A stretch of DNA of 64,000 nucleotides, from positions 1 through 64,000 of the forward strand of contig CAZPMT010000016.1 in the NCBI GenBank assembly GCA_964587655.1, given 5' to 3'. Shown here piece by piece: positions 51,101 to 57,985 of the stretch (position 1 is its first letter; the number at the start of each line of letters is the position of its first letter). The DNA is from CAZPMT01 sp964587655 (lineage in GTDB: Bacteria; Hydrogenedentota; Hydrogenedentia; Hydrogenedentales; SLHB01). Below the pieces are notes generated by a model that made no database searches, was not told the DNA's origin, and saw only the letters and a program-made list of their open reading frames with translations. A program made the translations under genes and the position numbers.

Positions 51101-51896
51101 ATCACAGATCGAGCGATACAGCCGTCACATCATCCTTCAGGAAATCGGCGTGTCCGGCCAGGAGAGACTCCTTTCAGGCAAGGTGCTGATTGTGGGAGCC
51201 GGCGGTTTGGGATCCCCGGCAGCGCTGTACCTCGCCGCGGCCGGCGTCGGGACGATCGGCATTGTGGACGCCGACAGGGTTGATTTAACCAACCTCCAGC
51301 GGCAGATCGTCCATCATACGGAAGACGTCGGAAAGGAAAAGACGATCTCGGCGGCCGCCAAGATGAAGGCAATCAACCCGGATGTCGAAGTGCGCATTCA
51401 TTCGTTGTTTCTTCGCGCGGACAACGTCGCCGGGATCATCGCGGACTATGATTTTATCATCGACGGCACCGACAACTTCGGCGCGAAGTTCCTGATAAAC
51501 GACGCATGTTACTTCGCGGGAAAGCCCTACTCACACGCGGGAATTCTCCGGTTCGACGGCCAACTAATCACGGTGCTGCCCGGCAAGTCGGCCTGCCTTC
51601 GCTGCCTCTTCAACGGACCTCCGCCTCCGAACGCGGTCCCGACGTGCTCGCAGGCGGGCGTATTGGGCGTGCTGGCGGGCGTCATCGGATCGCTGCAAGC
51701 CACGGAGGCGATCAAGTTCATCCTCGGCGCGGGCGATCTCTTGACGGACAGGCTGCTCACCTACAACGCGCTGAGGTCGGAGTTCCGAACGGTCTCTTTG
51801 CGCCGCAATCCCCACTGCCGCCTGTGCGGACAGGATCCCGTGCTGAAGGAACTCGTGGACGAAGCGCAGCCCGTTTGCGACTTAAGGATGCCATAA
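51087..51896 (+). CDS. ThiF/MoeB/HcyF-like E1 adenylyltransferase
   Basis: A 269-residue enzyme expected to adenylate the C-terminal Gly of the sulfur carrier, preparing it for thiocarboxylate formation. It starts at GTG after GGGAGG. Features: ERYSRHIILQEIGVSGQERL, the nucleotide loop LIVGAGGLGSPAALYLAAAG, VDLTNLQRQIVH with the ATP-contacting Arg, and DGTDNFGAKFLIND. Two CxxC pairs (CLRC and CRLC) bind zinc. There is no rhodanese domain, so sulfur must come from sulfide or another donor, which fits the sulfite reductase in the same operon. Confidence 0.93.
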   Translation: MELSESQIERYSRHIILQEIGVSGQERLLSGKVLIVGAGGLGSPAALYLAAAGVGTIGIVDADRVDLTNLQRQIVHHTEDVGKEKTISAAAKMKAINPDVEVRIHSLFLRADNVAGIIADYDFIIDGTDNFGAKFLINDACYFAGKPYSHAGILRFDGQLITVLPGKSACLRCLFNGPPPPNAVPTCSQAGVLGVLAGVIGSLQATEAIKFILGAGDLLTDRLLTYNALRSEFRTVSLRRNPHCRLCGQDPVLKELVDEAQPVCDLRMP

Positions 51897-51898
51897 CA

Positions 51899-52342
51899 AT
51901 GCCAGGCCTCGTGATTTCTGAAACGATCCTAGACGCCATGATTGCGCAAGCACGTGCGGCTGCGCCGCTCGAGGCGTGCGGCATTCTGTCGGGCCGTGAC
52001 GGACGCGTCTTGCTGGCCCACGCAATGGCCAATGCGGACCAAAGCGCCGACCATTTCAGCATGGAACCCAAAGAGCAGTTCGCCGTGGCCAAGAAGATCC
52101 GCGCCGCGGGCCATGAGACGCTGGCAATCTACCACAGCCACCCGTCGTCTCCGGCGCGGCCGTCCGAGGAGGACATTCGGCTGGCGTATACACCGGACGT
52201 TGTACACGTGGTCCTCTCTCTGCAGGACCCGAACCGGCCCGTCGTTCTTGGATTCTACATCCGCGACGCTGGTGTCGAACCGGCGCCTGTCCAGATTGTC
52301 CCGGGAACGCCAAGAGAGGGAGACGATGGATACGAACACTGA
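51899..52342 (+). CDS. JAMM/Mov34 metalloprotease (HcyD/QbsD/Mec+-like)
   Basis: A 147-residue zinc protease starting two bases after the E1 stop. Glu24 (LEACGIL) and HSHPSSPARPSEED at about residues 79-92 give the complete JAMM signature: Glu, His-x-His, Ser and Asp. Prokaryotic members next to sulfur carriers either trim the tail after Gly-Gly (QbsD, HcyD) or release the product amino acid (Mec+). The carrier here has an RGTQ tail, so trimming is the likely job. Its end overlaps the sulfite reductase start by 17 bases. Confidence 0.92.
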   Translation: MPGLVISETILDAMIAQARAAAPLEACGILSGRDGRVLLAHAMANADQSADHFSMEPKEQFAVAKKIRAAGHETLAIYHSHPSSPARPSEEDIRLAYTPDVVHVVLSLQDPNRPVVLGFYIRDAGVEPAPVQIVPGTPREGDDGYEH

Positions 52343-54662
52343 ACTTATGCCGCTCTTGCGCATTCCCGAGACTGTCCGCGAAGACGTACTGGCATACCGT
52401 GAGAAGGTCAACGTCCATCTTCGCGGCGAGACGACCGCGGTTGCATTCAAGGCCCAGCGGGTGCCGATGGGAATCTACGAGCAACGCGCCGCGGGCCGGT
52501 ACATGGTGCGCGTGCGGCTGGGCGCGGGCTTCGCTTTGCCTCGCCAACTGGAGCAGATTGCGGCCCTAAGCAAGAAGTACGGCAACGGCGTGTTGCACGT
52601 CACGACCCGGCAAGACATCCAGATTCACGACGTAGCCATCGAGGACACGCCGGACGTTATCGAGGCGCTTTTGACCGTCGGCCTGTCGACTCGAGGCGGC
52701 GGCGGCAATACGGTCCGAAACGTATCGGCTTGCCCACGCTCAGGAAGCTGCCCCAAAGAGCGATTCGACGTCGCGCCCTATGCGATAGCGACTGCGGAGT
52801 ATCTGCTCCAACATCGAAGCTCGTTCAACCTGCCCCGGAAATTCAAGGCTGCGTTCTCCGGATGCGGCCACGACTGCGCCTTGGCTTCGGTCGCCGACGT
52901 GGGCTTCTTTGCCAAGGTAAAGGAAGGCGTCAAAGGCTTCCTGGTGTTTGCCGGAGGAGGAATGGGATCCAACGCACGGGGCGGAATTCGGATCGAGGAG
53001 TTTGCCCAGCCGGAGCAAGTCTTGGAGATCGCCGAGGCGGTTCGCCGCCTGTTCGATCGGCACGGCGACAGGCTCAACAGACACAAGGCGAGACTCCGGT
53101 ATGTGCTGAATCGTCTGGGCGATGACGGTTTCCGCCAATCCTACCAGGCCGAGCTTGACGCGGTGCGGGCCGAAGGTCTCCTCGGAGAGATTCCAAGTGT
53201 CCGCGACTTAGCGGAACGTTTTCCACGCGAACCGAAGGCGGGCCTTGTCCCTGCACAAGACAACATCGACGCCGAAACGCGCTACCCGGGGCTTGTCCTC
53301 GCGGAAAAGGATCCCGATCTAGTCACCGTGCGGTTGGCGTTCCCATTGGGGGACGTTTCCGCTGATGACCTAATCGTAGTTGCCCGAGCGGCCGAAGAAT
53401 TCGGCAGTGGTTTCGTGCGCGCAACGCAACGCCAGGAACTGTTGATACCCGGATGTAACGGGAATCTGGCTGAAATGCTCGAACGACTCGAGTCGATCAG
53501 CGTGTTCAACGAGATTCGCAAGCCGAGGCCGCGCATCGTAGCGTGCGCCGGCGCTTCGACCTGCAAATTGGGACTGTGCCTGTCACGCCGGCTCGCAACG
53601 GCCATAACCGAACGCGTTGACGCGTTGGGAATCGAGGCCTCGCCGGAAAGTCCCGTTATCCACATCAGCGGCTGCCCCAATGGCTGCGGCGCGCATTACG
53701 TTGCCTCTATCGGACTGGAAGGGCGCGCGGAACGGCACAAGGGACGCCTGATGCCGGCGTACGTGGTGATGGCCGGAGGCAAGCCATCCAAGAACGGTGC
53801 GCGAATTGCCGAGCCAATCGGCGCGGTCCCCGCCAAACGGGTCCCGGATATGATTGCCGAGGCGCTGGCCCACAACATAAAGGACGCGGATCGCTTGCGC
53901 GCGCTCGTCTCGACGTATGGCGCGATTCCGGAGGATCCCCCCGAGGACTACTTCCGGGATTTCGGCGAAACCACACCGTTTTCGCTGGCGGGGCGAGGCC
54001 CGGGCGAATGCGGCGCGGGCGTATTCGACGTGATCCAAGTCGACATCCACGAAGCGGCCCGATCCGTCGAGACAGCCCGGAAGGAGGACGACGCCAACCT
54101 GAAGAGCGAGGCGCTCTATCGCGCGCTCTTGGCGGGCGCTCGATCTCTGTTGGTCATCTTCGGCCTCGAGTTGCACAAAGATCGCGAGATCTTCGCAGCA
54201 TTTGACCGCGAACTGATCGCGCCAGGCTGGGTCGCGAGCGGCGCGCGTGAACTCGTGAACGCGGCGCTCGATTGGAAGATGGGCGATCAGACATCGCTTG
54301 CGCCGCTCTCGGAACCCATCGCGGACCTGATTGCGCGCCTCCGCGAACTGTTCGGGTCGCTGGATTCTAATCTGAAGTTTCGCGCCTCACCCCTTGTCGA
54401 GGAAGGACCTGCCGCGTCACCGCCCGCATCCGCTCCGGCTTTTCAGCGGGTGGACTTGCGAGGCGTGGCCTGCCCGATGAACTTCGTCAAGGCCAAAGTG
54501 GCGCTGGAAAAAGTCCCGGTGGGCGCAGTGTTGGAAGTCGTTCTTGACGACGGCCCCCCCATCAAGAACGTGCCCGCAAGTTTCACGGAGCAGGGGCAGG
54601 AAGTACTGGCTATTGAACCTTTCGAAGGCCGGCATTTGCTTCGAATACGGAGATCAAGGTAG
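52326..54662 (+). CDS. Sulfite/nitrite reductase fused to a helical (HEPN-like) domain and a TusA domain
   Basis: A 778-residue protein starting after GAGAGGGAGACG. Residues 40-560 form a two-half ferredoxin-dependent sulfite/nitrite reductase. The second half has the siroheme/[4Fe-4S] ligands CAGASTC (about 408) and CPNGC (about 448). The first half also keeps the spacing, CPRSGSC (about 135) and CGHDC (about 177), where most assimilatory enzymes have lost it. Residues 590-680 are helical (LYRALLAGARSLLVIFGLEL), perhaps HEPN-like. The end, from about 705, is a TusA/SirA domain with DLRGVACPMNFVKAKVALEK, whose CPM Cys carries persulfide. The fusion could pass sulfide directly to the carrier. 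Nitrite as substrate is unlikely given the neighbours. Confidence 0.9.
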   Translation: MDTNTELMPLLRIPETVREDVLAYREKVNVHLRGETTAVAFKAQRVPMGIYEQRAAGRYMVRVRLGAGFALPRQLEQIAALSKKYGNGVLHVTTRQDIQIHDVAIEDTPDVIEALLTVGLSTRGGGGNTVRNVSACPRSGSCPKERFDVAPYAIATAEYLLQHRSSFNLPRKFKAAFSGCGHDCALASVADVGFFAKVKEGVKGFLVFAGGGMGSNARGGIRIEEFAQPEQVLEIAEAVRRLFDRHGDRLNRHKARLRYVLNRLGDDGFRQSYQAELDAVRAEGLLGEIPSVRDLAERFPREPKAGLVPAQDNIDAETRYPGLVLAEKDPDLVTVRLAFPLGDVSADDLIVVARAAEEFGSGFVRATQRQELLIPGCNGNLAEMLERLESISVFNEIRKPRPRIVACAGASTCKLGLCLSRRLATAITERVDALGIEASPESPVIHISGCPNGCGAHYVASIGLEGRAERHKGRLMPAYVVMAGGKPSKNGARIAEPIGAVPAKRVPDMIAEALAHNIKDADRLRALVSTYGAIPEDPPEDYFRDFGETTPFSLAGRGPGECGAGVFDVIQVDIHEAARSVETARKEDDANLKSEALYRALLAGARSLLVIFGLELHKDREIFAAFDRELIAPGWVASGARELVNAALDWKMGDQTSLAPLSEPIADLIARLRELFGSLDSNLKFRASPLVEEGPAASPPASAPAFQRVDLRGVACPMNFVKAKVALEKVPVGAVLEVVLDDGPPIKNVPASFTEQGQEVLAIEPFEGRHLLRIRRSR

Positions 54663-54676
54663 GAAGGAGCCACGCG

Positions 54677-55471
54677 ATGAACGCAGGAACCGAAACGGCA
54701 AAGCCGGTGCAAGACCGCACCGCGCCCGTATTACCGACCGACATACGGGCCGCGGAACTGGCTTTTCTCGAACAAGCATCTCCCCAGGAGATGCTTCATT
54801 GGGCTTGGGAACGCCATCGTGAGCGCGCGGCGATATTCACGGGACTTCAGAACACGGGATGCGTAATGATCGACATGGCGCATCGCGTCGCGCGGGAATT
54901 GCGCGTCATCGTCATCGACACTCTCCGGTTGCCGAGTGAAACTTACGAACTCCTCGACGCGCTCCACGATCGCTACGGGGTAACGATTGAACGCTTCGAA
55001 CCCGATCCGGGCCGGCTCGAAGACATGATCCGCCAACATGGCGAGTATCTCTTCTTCGACGGTCGCGCAGAGCAGGAGTTGTGCTGCCGCGTGCGCAAGG
55101 TCGAGCCCAATCAGCGGGCCCTCGAAACGGTAGACGTTTGGATCACGGGTCTGCGCCGCGATCAGTCCAGCGTACGCGCATCAACTCCAAGAGCCGCCAA
55201 CTATGGCGCGCTCGGCGCACCGCAGACCAAGGTCAAGCTTTGCCCGCTGGCCGACTGGACCGACGAACAGGTGTGGGATTACATCCGGCGTCACGATGTT
55301 CCCTACAACCGGCTCTATGATAAAGGATACAAGAGCATCGGCTGCGAGATCTGCTCGACGCCGGCCCTGGCCGGAGAAGACGCCCGCGCTGGACGCTGGA
55401 GGTGGATGAACCAGCTCGAAGAGCAGCATCACAAGGAATGCGGGATCCACACTAGAGGCAGCGGAATCTGA
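54677..55471 (+). CDS. Iron-sulfur APS/PAPS reductase
   Basis: A 264-residue enzyme of the CysH family, last of the sulfur operon, starting after AGGAAGG. It reduces activated sulfate to sulfite for the reductase encoded upstream. RVIVIDTLRLPSETYELLD and WITGLRRDQSSVRA bind the nucleotide. CC at about 135 (ELCCRVRKVEP) and CxxC at about 223 (CEICSTP) are the [4Fe-4S] ligands typical of APS-using enzymes. The catalytic ECGIH tail is intact. ATP sulfurylase is not in the window. Confidence 0.94.
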   Translation: MNAGTETAKPVQDRTAPVLPTDIRAAELAFLEQASPQEMLHWAWERHRERAAIFTGLQNTGCVMIDMAHRVARELRVIVIDTLRLPSETYELLDALHDRYGVTIERFEPDPGRLEDMIRQHGEYLFFDGRAEQELCCRVRKVEPNQRALETVDVWITGLRRDQSSVRASTPRAANYGALGAPQTKVKLCPLADWTDEQVWDYIRRHDVPYNRLYDKGYKSIGCEICSTPALAGEDARAGRWRWMNQLEEQHHKECGIHTRGSGI

Positions 55472-55481
55472 TTTGGGCTGT

Positions 55482-55526
55482 AGGCTGAAGGTTGTAAGTG
55501 TCCTGTCTTCCTACAGCCTTCAGCCT
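55482..55526. repeat. Inverted repeat built on GGCTGAAGGTTGTA
   Basis: Arms at 55482-55496 and 55512-55526 pair with one mismatch, directly after the sulfur operon, and may serve as its terminator. The sequence is kin to the GGCTGTAGG repeat at 1496-1538. It directly abuts the truncated left end of the transposase relic. Confidence 0.65.
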
Positions 55527-55536
55527 CTCTGCCCGC

Positions 55537-55850
55537 CAGCATAGGGAGTCCTACGAAATCGGGCGGACGGGACACCTTTGGCAGGGGTGGTTCTATTCGT
55601 GTACGCTCGACGAGAGGCACGAACTTCAGGCCCTGCCGTACATTGAACTGAATCCTGTGGGAGCGAAGGTTACACGCCTCTCGTGGACGTATCGGCGGTC
55701 GAGCGCGGCGGCGCAGGCGGGAGCCGGGAGCATATCTGGGTTGCTCGATCAGAAGGCGTGGCGGGAACTTGCCGGCGGCCATTGCAGGAAGGAGGAGCAG
55801 ACAGCAATGAGACGTTGTCACAACGTGGCCAGCCGTTGATACGATTGCCG
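55537..55850 (+). pseudogene. REP-associated tyrosine transposase (RAYT) relic
   Basis: The frame reads GRTGHLWQGWFYSCTLDERH, then ALPYIELNPVGAKVTRLSW, then TYRRSSAAAQAGAG, the C-terminal half of the IS200-like RAYT family, including the HLWQGRF and YIELNPVRA hallmarks. The N-terminal half with the HUH motif is missing, cut at the adjacent repeat. Near 55810 the match continues in another frame (RGQPL), implying a frameshift. RAYTs are thought to mobilise short palindromic REP sequences, and this window is full of palindromes. Confidence 0.82.
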
Positions 55851-55956
55851 AGGTGCGGCCAGTCGTTTCGGAAGCCTCCTTTACCCGCAGCAACTTTTCC
55901 TCTACAATACGTTCAACGTAACGTGAGCTGGCAGGTCTTGTTCTCTGGATGCAACA

Positions 55957-56370
55957 ATGTCTCTCGATGACCTTCTGGGTAAATTGGGCTACAGGGACTC
56001 TCCCTTTTTCCGGGGCAGCAGTGACCATACCGGCTTGCCCATGCCCCACTTGTTGCGGGATGCGCAACGCGCGAAAGTGCTCGGCGCCTACTTCATTCGC
56101 ACGATGGGGTGAGACGTGGGCGCGCGCCGCGATCGGCCCGCCGTGTATGTCGCCGAGGCAAAGACGCCCGACGAAGCACGGGTGATTCATCGTCATCTGT
56201 GGAATCAGGGAACCACGCCATTCTTGTTGGTTTCTCTCCCTGAGCAGGTTCGCGTCTACACGCCCTTTGCCTACGACGAGTCAGATAAGCGAATCGGCCA
56301 AGTCGAGGAACTGGACACCAGCCTCGGCCTTCACGAGGTGGCCCAACGACTCCAGTTTCTGCGGGCAGAC
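55957..56370 (+). pseudogene. Restriction-modification (N6-methylase type) N-terminal relic with nonsense codon
   Basis: From the ATG at 55957 the frame gives MSLDDLLGKLGYRDSPFFRG, then LLRDAQRAKVLGAYFIRTMG and a TGA at 56110-56112. It continues in the same frame DVGARRDRPAVYVAEAKTPD, then HRHLWNQGTTPFLLVSLPEQ and VRVYTPFAYD. This resembles the N-terminal substrate or nuclease region of large single-chain R-M methylases. The similarity stops near LRAD at about 56370 and no methylase follows. The gene is dead by nonsense mutation and 3' loss. Family call moderate. Confidence 0.5.
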
Positions 56371-56382
56371 TCGAGTAACCAT

Positions 56383-56525
56383 TCAGTGACGAGGGGGATG
56401 TCTTGGGAAGAACAAAGTGAATGGATCTTTGGATATATCCTGTGCGAGCGAGTCGAGGGCGGTTTTCAGATGGTCGGTAGGGTCGCGGCCTTGTTTTCTG
56501 AGTGTATGGAGCACGGTCATGAGGG
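56383..56525 (-). pseudogene. Transposase C-terminal fragment (IS66-like)
   Basis: On the minus strand LMTVLHTLRKQGRDPTDHLK and the following LFTL-like PFTLFFP tail resemble the end of IS66-type or related transposases (VLxTLRxQGRDP). Only about 48 residues remain. The fragment is flanked by repeat DNA and by the R-M relic. The match is short, so confidence is limited. Confidence 0.4.
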
Positions 56526-56529
56526 TGCT

Positions 56530-56880
56530 GCGTGTCATTGCGAACGAAGTGAAGCAATCTCGAACGAAGTGAAGCAATCTCGAACCAAGCGAAGCAATCC
56601 AATCCAGAAGCTATCCAAAAACCGACGCAGCTGTGGAAATACCCATGCCTGCCACCCACATCGTCATTCCCACCCGGATCGTCATTCCCGCGAAAGCGGG
56701 AATCCAGCCGAGAAAGAAACAAGGACCCACACCGTCATTCCCGCGCAAGCGGGAATCCAGAAACACTGTACAAGACTTCATCCCGATGCGCTGGATTCCC
56801 GCTTGCGCGGGAATGACGATGTGGGGCGTTGATCCTGACTTCTGACTTCTGTCTCCTGACTCCCGACTCCTGTCTCCCTC
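56530..56880. repeat. Repeat cluster: GAACGAAGTGAAGCAATC, GTCATTCCCGCG and CTGACTCC motifs
   Basis: CATTGCGAACGAAGTGAAGC and its tandem variants (56535-56600) are followed by GTCATTCCCGCG...AATCCAG units at 56680-56709 and 56732-56760 in direct orientation and 56789-56825 inverted. A CTGACTTCTGTCTCC microsatellite lies at 56836-56878. A reversed GCTTCACTTCGTTCGCAATG copy lies near 56930. No gene is seen from 56526 to 57124. Confidence 0.85.
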
Positions 56881-57124
56881 ATTCAGGTTCCCCAACCGTT
56901 CGGTATTCGGCAAAACGGACTGGATTGCTTCACTTCGTTCGCAATGACACGGTGCGCGCTTTGCACTCACCCATGGGGTGATTCCTTTGTCTCCCGAAGA
57001 AGGAGACGCGACATATCCTGACACGAAACGCCAGCGGCAACTGCCGTTTCAAGGTTGACAGGCTGGGTCGCGGCGGCTAGACTCATATTGAGTTTGCAGC
57101 AAGATGCGAAGACGAGGACATGAA

Positions 57125-57364
57125 ATGGCTCCGTCGGTTCTTCGGTCCGGTCCCTACCGAGGTTATTTCTACAGCCACGAACCCAACGAACTTCCCCATA
57201 TTCACGTGGACCGAGACACTTTGTCCGCCAAATTCTGGTTGGAGCCCGTGGCGTTGGCGTATAACCTTGGCTTTACGCCACACGAACTGCGCGACATCGA
57301 GCGGATACTGAACGAACATGAACGCGAGTTACTGGAGGCATGGCATGAGCGCTTCGGAGCCTAG
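57125..57364 (+). CDS. DUF4160 protein, putative module partner
   Basis: A 79-residue protein starting after GAGGACATG. SVLRSGPYRGYFYSHEPNEL, PHIHVDRDTLSAKFWLEPVA and the C-terminal ILNEHERELLEAWHERF follow the DUF4160 pattern (GPYRFFFYS...PPHIHV). DUF4160 genes are nearly always followed by DUF2442, as here, with a 20-base overlap. The pair is often listed as toxin-antitoxin-like, without firm proof. Confidence 0.9.
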   Translation: MAPSVLRSGPYRGYFYSHEPNELPHIHVDRDTLSAKFWLEPVALAYNLGFTPHELRDIERILNEHERELLEAWHERFGA

Positions 57365-57614
57365 ATGCGGCGAACGAGTGAAGGACGTTCATTGTACTGA
57401 CGACGTTCTGATCGTAGATCTTCTCGATGGGCGGACGATCTCCGTGCCGCTCACGTGGTATCCAAGGTTAGCGCATGCGACCCCCAATCAACGCGCGAAC
57501 TGGCAGGTCTGTGGCGGCGGATACGGCATACATTGGCCGGATCTCGACGAGGACTTGAGCACGCAGGGCTTACTTCGTGGAGCCCCCGCCGCCCGTGAAC
57601 CGGTGGTCGTGTAG
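57345..57614 (+). CDS. DUF2442 protein, putative module partner
   Basis: An 89-residue protein whose ATG lies inside the DUF4160 gene after GGAGGCATGG. VKDVHCTDDVLIVDLLDGRT, then SVPLTWYPRLAHATPNQRAN and IHWPDLDEDLSTQGLLRG match the DUF2442 family (DGR...PL.W.PRL, W..LDEDIS). Together with DUF4160 it forms the only intact module in this graveyard region. Confidence 0.9.
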   Translation: MSASEPRCGERVKDVHCTDDVLIVDLLDGRTISVPLTWYPRLAHATPNQRANWQVCGGGYGIHWPDLDEDLSTQGLLRGAPAAREPVVV

Positions 57615-57640
57615 TATGCAGCGGAAGCTGCGCGAAGCCG

Positions 57641-57940
57641 TACATATCGCACGAGGTCGGCATCCGAAAAGCCGTCGGCGCAAAACGCAAAGACATCGGC
57701 ATGCAATTCCTAATCGAAGCGATAACCCTCAGCGTATGCGGCGGCATGCTCGGGATCCTAATCGCCTGGATGGGCGCCGTAACAATCTCGCTCCTATACC
57801 CCTCGCTCCCCGTAAGCCTCTCCATGTGGTCCGTCCTCATGGCCTTCTTCTTCAGCCTAAGCGTAGGTGTATTCTTCGGCGTCTACCTCGCCCTCAAAGC
57901 CTCCGGCGTCGATCCAGTCGAAGCCTTGCGCTACGACTGA
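57641..57940 (+). pseudogene. MacB/FtsX-type ABC permease C-terminal fragment
   Basis: In frame, HEVGIRKAVGAKRKDIGMQF, then LIEAITLSVCGGMLGILIAW and ASGVDPVEALRYD match the last cytoplasmic helix, two spans and PxEALR end of MacB-type permeases. The upstream part of the gene is missing; the frame enters directly from the end of DUF2442 with no start. An internal ATG at 57701 would give only two spans. It is best read as a stranded 3' fragment. Confidence 0.8.
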
Positions 57941-57985
57941 CCCAGCGGCCGCGTCATGTTTCCCCTTATTAACGGGGGGGCGTCC

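Noticed and set aside
56530..56880. Repeat cluster considered as a CRISPR array
   Set aside because: Units differ in sequence and orientation, spacing is irregular, and no cas gene is present.
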